A DNA stretch of 38,005 bases from a virus. The notes beneath the pieces were generated by a model. The model was not told the DNA's origin, made no database searches, and saw nothing but the letters and a program-made list of their open reading frames with translations. Below, one piece after another: positions 8,059-16,275 of this stretch; position 1 is the stretch's first letter; every line of letters begins with the position of its first letter. The translations under genes and the position numbers were made by a program. The stretch covers positions 1-38,005 of the IMG/VR virus record IMGVR_UViG_3300044712_002644; one strand, 5' to 3'.

Positions 8059-8315
8059 AAAAAATGTATTTGGAGGTCTTGCATCTCCTTGACAGTGATA
8101 CTGTCCAGCTCGAGTGAAGGATCGTTTTCCTCAAGCGCCATTTCGAGGAACTTTTTCCAGTCGTCCCTGGCCTGTGCATATTCTTCGTCACTCAGCAGCG
8201 GTTGAAACGTCGCCAGTATCGATCCCTCGATGAATTTCTTGATCTCGCGGAGTTTCCCCAGCGGTAAAACTTTAATTTTGATTTGTCTATCACGGAAAGT
8301 GATCGTATCAGCCAT
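8025..8315 (-). CDS. Tail assembly chaperone, short form (gpG-like)
   Basis: This 96-residue protein precedes the tape measure gene. It opens with a basic, beta-like segment (TITFRDRQIKIKVLPLGKLREIKKF) and then has acidic helices (DEEYAQARDDWKKF), the usual composition of tail chaperones. The ATG has a GGAG site about 8 bases upstream. A slippery heptamer (8064-8058) lies 10 codons before the stop and allows a -1 frameshift into a longer product. As in other siphophages, short and long forms would bind the tape measure and recruit tube subunits. The call rests on position, size and the frameshift site. Confidence 0.8.
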   Translation of the reverse strand: MADTITFRDRQIKIKVLPLGKLREIKKFIEGSILATFQPLLSDEEYAQARDDWKKFLEMALEENDPSLELDSITVKEMQDLQIHFFAFGMGNLIKN

Positions 8316-8316
8316 A

Positions 8317-8865
8317 CTAACTCCAGTTGATTGTTGAATTTGTTGTATATCGTGAATTCGTGAATTGAAACGTGATCATCCCCTCGCCGATCACCTCGAG
8401 AATCTCTCTGAGTTCTTCCGGAGGAATGTTCATGTACTCTCTGGCCGGGATGTGAATCACGAATACGGACCGGGTGGTCAGGGCCATGTTTCTCCACTTC
8501 GTTTCGCCGGTCTCAAACCACTTCGCCCAGAAGAAACCCCGCATTTTCTTTGTCACCGGGACCGTGATCGTGCCGCCCTCCCGTTGGATCCGCGCATAGG
8601 GCAGGTTCTTACCAACCGATACGCTTGCGAAGTTGTTTCCGGAGAATGTTTCCTTAGATCTCCGGAGAGCGCCGGTGGCCCGCAGCGGATCGCCGGTTGA
8701 GTCGGATCTGCGTTGGATCCAGGTCGGTCTTCCTCCCGCTTCGAAGTTCCGATCGATGGAGCGCCCCATCAGCTCGGCAACGATCGGCATTGTCTTGTTG
8801 ACCGTCAGCTGCGCTCGGGGGATCTCTCCAACGATGGTGAAATTGATATCGGCTACCGCGGCCAT
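8317..8865 (-). CDS. Phage virion morphogenesis protein (Mu gpG / tail-completion family)
   Basis: The protein has 182 residues. The sequence follows the family pattern: an N-terminal helix region, then a segment like F-E-A-G-G-R-P-T-W (41-49), L-R-A-T-G-A-L-R-R-S (60-69), a strand with N-L-P-Y-A-R-I-Q-R-E-G-G (87-98) and I-P-A-R-E-Y-M (139-145). Members of the Mu gpG-like family complete or stabilise the head-tail joint. It lies between connector genes and tail chaperones, the expected place, and its ATG overlaps the upstream stop (TGATG). The insertion at about 99-135 is longer than in Mu-like members, a subfamily difference. Confidence 0.8.
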   Translation of the reverse strand: MAAVADINFTIVGEIPRAQLTVNKTMPIVAELMGRSIDRNFEAGGRPTWIQRRSDSTGDPLRATGALRRSKETFSGNNFASVSVGKNLPYARIQREGGTITVPVTKKMRGFFWAKWFETGETKWRNMALTTRSVFVIHIPAREYMNIPPEELREILEVIGEGMITFQFTNSRYTTNSTINWS

Positions 8866-9365
8866 CAGTCTGATACTCCTACGAGCCGTCTGAGTTTAAT
8901 GCAGAACTCGAAGATCACGACAAGCTTTGCACCGTCATCCCCGGTGGCAATCATCGGATACTCTGAAAGAGTCTCTTTGTCGAACGATACGTTCCAGGGA
9001 TTCGTGGCATCGTTGATATATGTCGACATGAAACCGGAGATTTTTCGTTCAACGTCATTGATGATCAGCTCCTGGGCGTCGTCCGCCTCGATGTTCTCCT
9101 CGTCCGGCTTTTTGGACAGCTGTTTCACGACCTGAACTGTCACGTTGATGTCTTTATTGAAAATGGTCCGCTTATCATCAAGCTTGCCCAGCTGCCGCTT
9201 GCCGAGGTAAAAGCCCAGGTGAAGTGGTGCTTTCACGGTTTGCGGATCGATGAGCGCTCTGACAACTTTCGTATAGTTGTAGTTGTAGCCTGCCAGAGTG
9301 GTCATTCCCTCGAACTCGGTCTTCAGGGTATCCCTCAGCTGCTGGACCCGGGTAGGGTTACTCAT
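8865..9365 (-). CDS. Tail terminator/completion-like protein
   Basis: This 166-residue protein is located between a head-tail connector and the Mu gpG-like protein. There the gene order of siphophages usually puts the tail terminator or minor tail completion protein. An N-terminal helix (about 5-20) is followed by strands with many charged residues; the region PDEENIEADDAQELIINDVERKI (about 87-109) contains an amphipathic helix. The ATG overlaps the upstream stop (ATGA). I cannot match it to a named family by eye; the call is by position. Confidence 0.5.
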   Translation of the reverse strand: MSNPTRVQQLRDTLKTEFEGMTTLAGYNYNYTKVVRALIDPQTVKAPLHLGFYLGKRQLGKLDDKRTIFNKDINVTVQVVKQLSKKPDEENIEADDAQELIINDVERKISGFMSTYINDATNPWNVSFDKETLSEYPMIATGDDGAKLVVIFEFCIKLRRLVGVSD

Positions 9366-10012
9366 TTCAGTTCCTCCCGGATGTAAGCGCCGAGCAGTTC
9401 TCTCCAGCGCTTATCCATAGATTTGAACTTGATCGTCCAGTTCTGCGACTCGTTGCTTCTGGTGACCGTTTCCTTGCCGAGGTCACTGTTACCGTACGGT
9501 GATTCACGCCAAATGATCTCGCACATCTCTGCGCAGCATTGTTTGAACGACGAAGGGATAGTCTGATATCCCCGGGTTGCGAACAGTCGGATATTCTGAA
9601 TCCCTTCCGGGAATGTATAGCCGTCCAGGCGACGGTAATGCTGGTGGAAATTCTTTACGGCGTCGTTCTTGATGAGCGAGAACTGATTCGTTGCGGAGAA
9701 AATATTCTGCCATTCCGAGAGGTAATCCTCCCTCACCTGGAAGTTGTCCAGTTTATCGGGTGTTGATGTTCCGACAAGACCGACGATGGGAAAGAATGTC
9801 GGGAAGAGCGAATCTCCGCCGGACCCGTCAAGGATCTCCTCTACGTCCTGAGCCGCTACCTTATTGCCGATCAGCTGCTCGATGTAGTCGGAGGCGGAGT
9901 TGATCATCTCCTCAAGCGGAGCATCCCAGCCCGCATCCCAGGAGGCCGCGTCGACCTTCATATATTGCTTCGCCTCAGCGAGGCTAAGAATTGCTGATGC
10001 GTTCAAGCTCAT
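9362..10012 (-). CDS. Head-tail connector protein (gp6-like)
   Basis: A 216-residue protein whose N-terminus carries SLAEAKQYMKVD, the signature opening of the phage gp6-like adaptor family (YqbG, gp15/gp6). It is followed by W-D-x-x-L-E-E-M-I-N-S-A-S-D-Y-I-E-Q-L-I-G-N (about 29-49), the conserved helix of the same family. Adaptors form a dodecameric ring beneath the portal. The C-terminal half is longer than the about 100-residue minimal members. Its ATG lies inside the upstream gene with a GGAAG site before it, so the two overlap by 29 bases. Good match by pattern and context. Confidence 0.8.
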   Translation of the reverse strand: MSLNASAILSLAEAKQYMKVDAASWDAGWDAPLEEMINSASDYIEQLIGNKVAAQDVEEILDGSGGDSLFPTFFPIVGLVGTSTPDKLDNFQVREDYLSEWQNIFSATNQFSLIKNDAVKNFHQHYRRLDGYTFPEGIQNIRLFATRGYQTIPSSFKQCCAEMCEIIWRESPYGNSDLGKETVTRSNESQNWTIKFKSMDKRWRELLGAYIREELK

Positions 10013-10412
10013 ATTCGTAGCTTCCGGATGAAAGTGGAACCAGTTGATTATAGATCTGCTTTTTAAGGACCTTCATACGATCGTAGAGGATCTTTGTCGA
10101 GTCATCCTGCAGGAAGATCATCTCGCCGATTACGTATGAGTAATACAGCCTGACCTTCGCTTTCTGGCCATCGGTGAGATCCGCGAAGGCGGACATTCCC
10201 CAGGTGCTCAGGTCAGCCTCTACGTTGTCGTTTATCATTCGGATGAAGTCTCGAAGGTCCAGGTTGCTGATCTTCGCGTAGTGAATGCGAAGGTTCCGTC
10301 GAACCAGGTCCGCGTTCATAACGATCTCGGCCGCCTCGGTTGCCACCGTCGACGAATAGTAGCTGTTAATCGTCGAACCGGCCGGCTGTGATCCTATTGA
10401 TAGTCCAATCAT
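9984..10412 (-). CDS. Small head/connector-region protein, unknown function
   Basis: This 142-residue protein sits before the adaptor gene, which starts inside its final 29 bases. It is largely helical: residues 20-55 and 75-125 carry amphipathic helices with many Leu, Ile and Arg/Lys. I see no catalytic or metal motif. The ATG has a GGAG site 7-8 bases upstream. Its position suggests a head completion or adaptor-associated role, but no family is recognised. Confidence 0.55.
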   Translation of the reverse strand: MIGLSIGSQPAGSTINSYYSSTVATEAAEIVMNADLVRRNLRIHYAKISNLDLRDFIRMINDNVEADLSTWGMSAFADLTDGQKAKVRLYYSYVIGEMIFLQDDSTKILYDRMKVLKKQIYNQLVPLSSGSYEYELERISNS

Positions 10413-10431
10413 GCAAACTCCGATTCACCGG

Positions 10432-11469
10432 TTATTGTAACGTGAGGCGATAGACCAGCGTGACGCCGATAAGTGTAATTGTTCCTGTGCCTGCGCTGGT
10501 TATCACTTTGATGCCGCCGATCATTGTGGGAGTGACAGCGAGCGTGTGCGCTGAATCGCTTCCGTTCTGCACTCCGGCGGTGAGCGGGACAGTGATGTTA
10601 CTGTCGGAGAGACTTGTGGCATCAGCTGCGCCGTAACGAAGTGTAAATGAGGATCCAACGTTGAGAGAATTCGTCCCAAGCTGAATATTCATTCCGACAA
10701 TTGTTGCGGTCACGCCGAACGGCGGGTGGGCGACATTGTCCTCCGTCGAGCTTCCGGTCCCACCGCCGATCGGATAGTAATAGGTGTTGCCAGCTCCCTG
10801 GTTGGAGTCGAAGAAGAATTGATACGGGACATCGACATAGGTTTTTTGAGCTCCACCTCCGAGGGGATTAAGCAGGACGAAATAATCGTCATCCTCGCTC
10901 CACTGCAGGATAGCAATGCCGTCGGCCGGGATCTCGCCGGTCAATGGATCCCGGGCGCCTGAAGATCCGACGACCTTGATTGATTTCGATGTCACCGAGT
11001 CAACGGTAACACCACAGGCGCCGGTATTGCCGGTGGTGACGCGCAGGAGAAAGACGCTACCGTCGTGCCGGTTGAGGTCCGTAAGGCCAAACCCCGTTGT
11101 AATCACATACGCATCGTCGAGGCCGGTATCTTTGAAGAGCCTGTTCACGCCGATCAGCTCGTCTGCCAGGAGCGGCTGGTATATCACGTATTCGTATCCG
11201 GACTCGTTGTGATCCAGTGCGGTGGAACCAAATGCTCCGCGAACGACGGCGCTCATTGCATCGGTGGTTCTGGACCCGATGATCATCCATTCGTGCTTCC
11301 CGGCCTTTATCGCGAGCGATGGCGATTTATAGTCCGCCCGGTACACCCCGACCACGAATGTGGAGTCCGGCGCGTACTGCCCTTCCCCGGTTGTAACGCT
11401 GAAGGATGTTGCAGCTGCAGCAATACCCGCTGCAAGCCTGGATTCGAATAAGTTCTTTCTGTTATACAT
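10432..11469 (-). CDS. Virion surface protein (fibre/decoration-like)
   Basis: A 345-residue beta-rich protein. Residues 8-105 form a module widely seen at the N-terminus of phage virion proteins: LAAGIAAAATSFSV, then E-W-M-I-I-G-S-R, V-V-R-G-A-F-G-S-T-A-L-D-H-N and G-Y-E-Y-V-I-Y. The rest is Gly/Thr/Ser-rich with short strands and ends in an immunoglobulin-like or jelly-roll stretch. The gene lies in a block of four surface proteins between the major capsid and connector genes, so it may be exposed on the head or neck. AGGAG precedes the ATG. Role is inference. Confidence 0.6.
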   Translation of the reverse strand: MYNRKNLFESRLAAGIAAAATSFSVTTGEGQYAPDSTFVVGVYRADYKSPSLAIKAGKHEWMIIGSRTTDAMSAVVRGAFGSTALDHNESGYEYVIYQPLLADELIGVNRLFKDTGLDDAYVITTGFGLTDLNRHDGSVFLLRVTTGNTGACGVTVDSVTSKSIKVVGSSGARDPLTGEIPADGIAILQWSEDDDYFVLLNPLGGGAQKTYVDVPYQFFFDSNQGAGNTYYYPIGGGTGSSTEDNVAHPPFGVTATIVGMNIQLGTNSLNVGSSFTLRYGAADATSLSDSNITVPLTAGVQNGSDSAHTLAVTPTMIGGIKVITSAGTGTITLIGVTLVYRLTLQ

Positions 11470-11504
11470 TGCGTCTCCTGCCTGTTGGATTGCGATTACG
11501 GAAA

Positions 11505-11759
11505 TTATGCGGCCAGCTCAACACCCACGTCTTCGAGCGTACGATCGATAATGTATTGATCGTCATTTCCCCATGCGTCGTAGGCGGCCCCTTCAATGTG
11601 GTGCTGCTTTACGCTTGCCTGTGCGGGATCTCCGTCAACGGTATATACTTTTGATTCCCACGACGCGGAGCTGTTCAGCAATGCTGTGACCGGGCTGATC
11701 TCCAAACGGTTGTAGGTCTTTCCAAAGACTGTCACGGGTACAATGTTGTATGACTGCAT
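11505..11759 (-). CDS. Small virion-block protein, unknown function
   Basis: An 84-residue protein between two surface-protein genes, with GGAG before the ATG. It is soluble, acidic toward the C-terminus and begins with a short strand-rich region (YNIVPVTVFGKTYNRLEI). No motif recognised. Because it sits inside the surface-protein block, it may be a small chaperone or a virion component of a neighbour. Not assigned further. Confidence 0.5.
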   Translation of the reverse strand: MQSYNIVPVTVFGKTYNRLEISPVTALLNSSASWESKVYTVDGDPAQASVKQHHIEGAAYDAWGNDDQYIIDRTLEDVGVELAA

Positions 11760-11777
11760 AGATGTATCTCCTTATGA

Positions 11778-12935
11778 TTAGATTTTAATTATTGGCGGAC
11801 CGCCGACCAGTGTAAGATCGTTTCCGTTACCGGAGATGTCGCGCCCCTGGTTCTTCCAGTCGTAGCTTGCGACCACCGTCCCGCCGGGATACGCAGTTGC
11901 GAACGGTCGGCGGGAACGAAACCGATTGTATGCGTCGGCGATGATGGATGCGCCGCCGTCGGCGGGGAGAGATGAGAAGCGAACTATTTGAACTCCTGCA
12001 ATAGAGCCATTCCAGTAGGTTGCCGTGCTTGCCGTAACGCCTTTGTATCCAACCGATAAAACGTCGGGCGACAATGACATCTGCTGGCCGGTGATTGCAT
12101 CTGCATCTATTTGAACGCCGTCGATATAAAGTGTTTGGTTTCCAGTCCTGTTCAACAAAACTTGAATAATATGATACACCCCATCGTTGATGACTCCTCC
12201 GCTTGAACTTATTGTTCCAGAGATTCCGGAATAATTAAATTGAATGGTTGCCGCCGAAGCGTTTTTAAATAACGAAATACGACTTGAGGTAGCCGAACCT
12301 GCGGTGATTCCCCAATCACATAATTCCATTATGTTTGCACTATTATCGGATGTTTTGGCTAATGCGCTTATGAGAACATCATACGCCTGCTTCAGAGAAA
12401 CATCATCAACATACATCACATCGCCTGCCGATGGATTTACATACCGCAATCTTGCTTTGATTGCCGTCTGCGTCCCTGGCAATTGTCCGTTAACTACTAA
12501 CTTGGTCCATGTATCTGCTGTCAGAGTTATATTGCTTCCAGCAACAAGAGCACCATTGCTTTCATTTACTATAAGAATATTCACCTGCCTCCCAGTTGAA
12601 GAGGCAGGGATATAAGCCCAAAATTCGCACGTAAATTTATTTGTTGAAGTATTGGGAATTGCGGTGCTAATCATTGTTCCTTGCGCAGTGCCATCGCTAG
12701 TAAGTTTTGCAGATCCCGCGCCGGTTCTTTTTATTACTGTTTCGTACGCGCCAGTAACACCGGTCGTAAACGTCCACCCCGTTACATTTGCGTCAAATGT
12801 TCCGTTGGTAACTAATTCTGGGCCGTTGAGATCCAAATTCACAGGGTTCGATCTGAACCCATACTGTGAAGATCCGTTAAGAGCGGCGGCGTATACCCGC
12901 TTCATCTCAGCAATTCTATGTAGCATGCTCCTCAT
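11778..12935 (-). CDS. Virion protein with CBM4/9-like and LamG-like domains
   Basis: A 385-residue protein with two carbohydrate-recognition type domains. Residues about 38-182 resemble the carbohydrate-binding module 4/9 pattern: E-L-V-T-N-G-T-F-D at 40-48, then G-W at 53-54, and V-D-D-V-S-L-K near 176-182. Residues about 185-345 follow a concanavalin/LamG-like pattern: DGVYHIIQVLLN at 251-262 and TLYIDGVQIDA at 268-278. Base composition is visibly more A+T-rich than the flanking genes, suggesting recent acquisition. The first ~36 residues may anchor it. It probably binds host or environmental glycans. The ATG overlaps the upstream stop (TAATG). Confidence 0.7.
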   Translation of the reverse strand: MRSMLHRIAEMKRVYAAALNGSSQYGFRSNPVNLDLNGPELVTNGTFDANVTGWTFTTGVTGAYETVIKRTGAGSAKLTSDGTAQGTMISTAIPNTSTNKFTCEFWAYIPASSTGRQVNILIVNESNGALVAGSNITLTADTWTKLVVNGQLPGTQTAIKARLRYVNPSAGDVMYVDDVSLKQAYDVLISALAKTSDNSANIMELCDWGITAGSATSSRISLFKNASAATIQFNYSGISGTISSSGGVINDGVYHIIQVLLNRTGNQTLYIDGVQIDADAITGQQMSLSPDVLSVGYKGVTASTATYWNGSIAGVQIVRFSSLPADGGASIIADAYNRFRSRRPFATAYPGGTVVASYDWKNQGRDISGNGNDLTLVGGPPIIKI

Positions 12936-14824
12936 TATCTCAGCTCCGCTCCAACTACAATGCGAATCAGCGATCCGCTGGCGGGGATGTATCCGGTTTG
13001 GGCGGTCATCACAACTCGGAAGTATAACCGCTTGCTTGCCGCTTCGGTGACAAAGGGAACGGCAATGTTATCGATGATGGCCATCGCCGAGTCACTCCCG
13101 GTGCCGCCTGCGGTGAGCAGTACCGAACCGATCTTCCCACCGTTGGCATAATTGGCGGCCAACAGTGTCTGCTGCGCGTTGTCAAGAATTGCGGCGAACG
13201 GGGTGGAGTACATGTACACATCGAACTGCGCGTTGGTGACTGTGGTTGAATCAATCAAAAGCTTCAGCCAGTTAAGGTAGCCCGATTGATTGTTTACATC
13301 CGTCACGTCCATCTGCAGCATCTTTGCGATGGTCCCGCCGCTGGTGTAGGCGTTGACGAATGTGACCGGGATTGTGAAGTGCGTAGAATCAACCTTCGTG
13401 ATGAAGTTTGATCCGTTCGCTTCGGTCGTTCCGCCAATGCTGGCCAGCGTGACGTAGTCGCCGTTAAAGAGTGTCGTGTCAATGACGCTGGCCGCTACCT
13501 CGACCAAGCACAAGCCGGTTACTGCCTGAGCGGTTACCCCGACCACTGCAACGTTGCAACTGACAATGTCGTTGGTGGAATATTGCGTCGTATCTGCCGG
13601 ACGCTTGAGCTGCGCGGTCTTGATCACAACCCGGCCTGCGCGTGATACGTTGCCGGCATCGTCGACCATTTGAACAGGAAGCACCTTCGTCGCCGTTGTT
13701 CTGGCGGTGTTCGCCGCGATAAAAGCATCGTAGAACGATTTGAAGAATATGATAATGCCCCGGAGCTTGCCGCTCAGCGATCCCGTTGTATCGGTTACCA
13801 CTGCAGCTGCGTCCGTCGCACCGATCCTTGTGTTTGTCTCTTCCAGGTCAACGTTGAGCTCATCAATTTCCGCGACGATTTCTGTCTTGAGCTTCGCGAT
13901 CTTCCATGTGGCGGTGATGGTCGCGGTTTCTCCGTCCGGGGTCCAGACCTTATACCGGCCGCTGCGGTAGTCGACAAAGAAGTCACCCTGAGCCACTACC
14001 AGCGCCTCGTTCTGCACTTCATTGAGGAAGGTGCTGCCGGTGAATGACGGGACGGCTTGAACGACACCACCACTGTCTAGCAGCGGGGCCGGGGTCAATG
14101 TGCCCGTGAACAAATATGTCCCTCCGGAGAGCGTCGCACCGCTGATGGTCAGGTTGACCGCGTCAGAGGTTGCCAGCGGGATTGTGTTGCCCGTATAGCC
14201 TTCATCCGCGGCAAGGACCGTAATTGCTGCTGCTGCAGGATTGGCTGCGCTGACCCGGGTGAGCGCATCGATCGCCACCGCGAGGTTGTCCGCGGTGACA
14301 TCATTGGAGGTTTCCGCGGTCCAGTCTGTGCTTTCCACCAGCTGCGTCCCGTCCACCGTCAAGATGGCCGCATCGATACCGCCTGAGAATGTTACCGACA
14401 GGGCCGTGTAGGAATCCGTTCCGGTGATCGTTGCCGAGTTCATTGCGGTCCCGGCAGTAGCGACCGTGATTGTGATGACGGTTCCGTTGTCGGATGCGTT
14501 CAGATCCGTGAGGGCCTGAATGAGTGCGGTAAGCTCCGCGATAGATGAGAATTCACCGGCGCCGGGAGTGGCCGCAACCTTCGTGAAGGTTTTCGTCCCG
14601 TCTGTCGGCAGTCCGGTGATGACAATTGTGGAGCCATCATCCGGGGTTCCGTATGTGATTGTTCCGCTCGGACTCGCCGCGGTGAGATGCAGTGCTGCGT
14701 AGTCAACGACGGTGACCGTTGCCGAGGCCTTTGTTGCCCCGACGGCAAGTGCCTGGGTCTTCTGTTCGATCTCAACTGCTACGTTATGCAGCATCCCCAC
14801 TTGATTGTCATACGTCTGTTCCAT
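12935..14824 (-). CDS. Large virion protein with tandem beta modules
   Basis: The 629-residue protein is the first gene after the major capsid protein; AAGGAGATATCACATG gives a strong start. It appears modular. Two copies of a widespread phage fold are seen at about 52-150 and 152-237, each with a strand, a helix of A-E-L-x-A-L-I type and a final (T)-I-S-G/F-S-G-G turn. A structural linker and helix (about 305-340) follow. The C-terminal part (about 395-629) includes a PADTTQYSTNDIVSC-type opening. Within it, a small insert at about 453-500 matches the pattern N-G-D-Y-V-T-L...T-S-G-G-T-I. A long fibre or head decoration is likely; no enzyme motif is visible. Confidence 0.6.
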   Translation of the reverse strand: MEQTYDNQVGMLHNVAVEIEQKTQALAVGATKASATVTVVDYAALHLTAASPSGTITYGTPDDGSTIVITGLPTDGTKTFTKVAATPGAGEFSSIAELTALIQALTDLNASDNGTVITITVATAGTAMNSATITGTDSYTALSVTFSGGIDAAILTVDGTQLVESTDWTAETSNDVTADNLAVAIDALTRVSAANPAAAAITVLAADEGYTGNTIPLATSDAVNLTISGATLSGGTYLFTGTLTPAPLLDSGGVVQAVPSFTGSTFLNEVQNEALVVAQGDFFVDYRSGRYKVWTPDGETATITATWKIAKLKTEIVAEIDELNVDLEETNTRIGATDAAAVVTDTTGSLSGKLRGIIIFFKSFYDAFIAANTARTTATKVLPVQMVDDAGNVSRAGRVVIKTAQLKRPADTTQYSTNDIVSCNVAVVGVTAQAVTGLCLVEVAASVIDTTLFNGDYVTLASIGGTTEANGSNFITKVDSTHFTIPVTFVNAYTSGGTIAKMLQMDVTDVNNQSGYLNWLKLLIDSTTVTNAQFDVYMYSTPFAAILDNAQQTLLAANYANGGKIGSVLLTAGGTGSDSAMAIIDNIAVPFVTEAASKRLYFRVVMTAQTGYIPASGSLIRIVVGAELR

Positions 14825-14862
14825 GTGATATCTCCTTATTGATAATTTTTGAACTATAGGAC

Positions 14863-14889
14863 CTCGTGGCCCTTACACAAGGCCACGAG
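14863..14889 (-). promoter_or_regulatory. Perfect 9-bp hairpin after the capsid gene
   Basis: Positions 14863-14871 (CTCGTGGCC) and 14881-14889 (GGCCACGAG) are perfect inverted copies around a 9-base loop. The hairpin lies in the 76-base gap between the major capsid stop and the next gene. On the transcript it is not followed by a U run, so a classic intrinsic terminator is unlikely. An RNA-processing or 3'-stabilising hairpin that lets capsid mRNA outnumber downstream mRNA is plausible. Confidence 0.55.
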
Positions 14890-14900
14890 ACCGAGAAACA

Positions 14901-16205
14901 TTACTGCGCTGTGAATCGGTAGATCGCGTTCTCGTCGACGGCGAATCCGGACGATTCGCTGACGGCCGAACGTTCGAGCTGCCGATCGATCAGCTTATCC
15001 GATTCCACGAGGACCGGTCCATTGTTCACCTCTTCGATCGCATACCGGCTGTCAATGCCATAGAATGCATTCGTCGAGGAATCAAGACCAGACGCGGACC
15101 GCGGCCATTCATAGGCTTTGGGCAGGGTGATACCAATGAAGCCAAACTGGTCGGAGGGATTGTTCATCCCGGCCAGAGCAGCGTAGTATTCCTGCAGATG
15201 GGCCTTCAGCCCGACAAACCGGTCGATCTTATAGGGCATATTGCCGAACGTTGCCCACTTGATCACATCAAGCACAGCGATGGCGCCAGCTGCTGCCTGG
15301 GTGAGTGTCCGGCCCGAGGTGATGGCGGTTCCGGTGTTGCCGTCACCGTTTTTCATCACCAAGACCAGTTCGTCCATCTTATCGATCGCGATCTGTGCGC
15401 CGACGCGCTGCAGGAACTTTGCCAGGATCGGGATCTTTGCATACCGGACGGATTCATAGGATGATTTGATCAGTCCGCCGAATGTTTTCACCTTTACTGA
15501 CCGGTTCCCGACCACAATAGTGAACTCGCGGAGCGGTGTACCGTCGTTTTTCTGCTTGGTCTGACGCTGTTCTTCCGACTCGCCCATGGTAATTTTATCG
15601 TACGATTTTGAGCTGATCGTCACCCGGGTGTGGATGAAGTCGTTGATCGGTGCATCCATGAGCTGACCGACGAGGATCTGGTCACTGACGAACGCCGGGA
15701 ACAGGACAGAATTCGCGGATGATGCGAAGAACTTCTCCACCTGGTCCGCGAAGGATCCTTTGATGTTAATCCCGGCGTGCAGGAGTTGTTTTTCGTAGGC
15801 TGTAAGAGGGACCTCAAGCCCCGCGGCTCTCAGTTCCTTCTTCTTCAGGTAGATTTCCGGATGGCTTAGCCCGAGATACGGACTATCCTCCCCTGATTCT
15901 TTTGCATACATCTCTTCAAGTGCTACAATGGCGCCACGTTGTCCATCGGCCTCCTTATAGAATCCTTTGTCGATTCCGAGCTGACCGACTTTCACCGTCT
16001 TGTTTCCGATCTTGAAATCTTTCGTTGCGACGAATCCGAACGCTACGAGTCCGAGGATCCCGAGTTCCGTCATCGAATTGGTATTAAATTCCTGTCCGTT
16101 GCCGGCGAACGCCGCGACAGGAGCCACGAGCATCAGCAGGGTGATCACCAGGATCCCCGTGTGGAAGTGCCGTGCGATCTGCATTCCGAGTGTTTCGCGT
16201 TTCAT
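14901..16205 (-). CDS. Major capsid protein, with signal-peptide-like N-terminus
   Basis: A 434-residue protein I assign as the HK97-fold shell subunit. It follows terminase, portal, protease-scaffold and decoration genes, and its length is normal. The start chosen (MKRETLG) has AAAGGA 9-10 bases upstream; an in-frame ATG 10 codons earlier lacks a site. The first 35 residues look like a secretory signal: basic start, hydrophobic core (about 17-31), then AFA before Gly35. A second apolar stretch follows (about 46-57), then a charged helical region (80-140) typical of the scaffold-like delta domain. The capsid core starts near residue 140. A signal-like leader is very unusual for a capsid protein and may be removed by the prohead protease. 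Confidence 0.75.
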   Translation of the reverse strand: MKRETLGMQIARHFHTGILVITLLMLVAPVAAFAGNGQEFNTNSMTELGILGLVAFGFVATKDFKIGNKTVKVGQLGIDKGFYKEADGQRGAIVALEEMYAKESGEDSPYLGLSHPEIYLKKKELRAAGLEVPLTAYEKQLLHAGINIKGSFADQVEKFFASSANSVLFPAFVSDQILVGQLMDAPINDFIHTRVTISSKSYDKITMGESEEQRQTKQKNDGTPLREFTIVVGNRSVKVKTFGGLIKSSYESVRYAKIPILAKFLQRVGAQIAIDKMDELVLVMKNGDGNTGTAITSGRTLTQAAAGAIAVLDVIKWATFGNMPYKIDRFVGLKAHLQEYYAALAGMNNPSDQFGFIGITLPKAYEWPRSASGLDSSTNAFYGIDSRYAIEEVNNGPVLVESDKLIDRQLERSAVSESSGFAVDENAIYRFTAQ

Positions 16206-16275
16206 AGTGTGTTTCCTTTTCGTGAGTAGTTGCACATTCGTGATTTTGTTTACTACTGATCGGTGGCCGCCGATA

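Noticed and set aside
13009-13254. Long minus-strand frame inside the 629-residue gene
   Set aside because: Rich in Pro, Ser and Arg with no start site; a shadow of the real frame.
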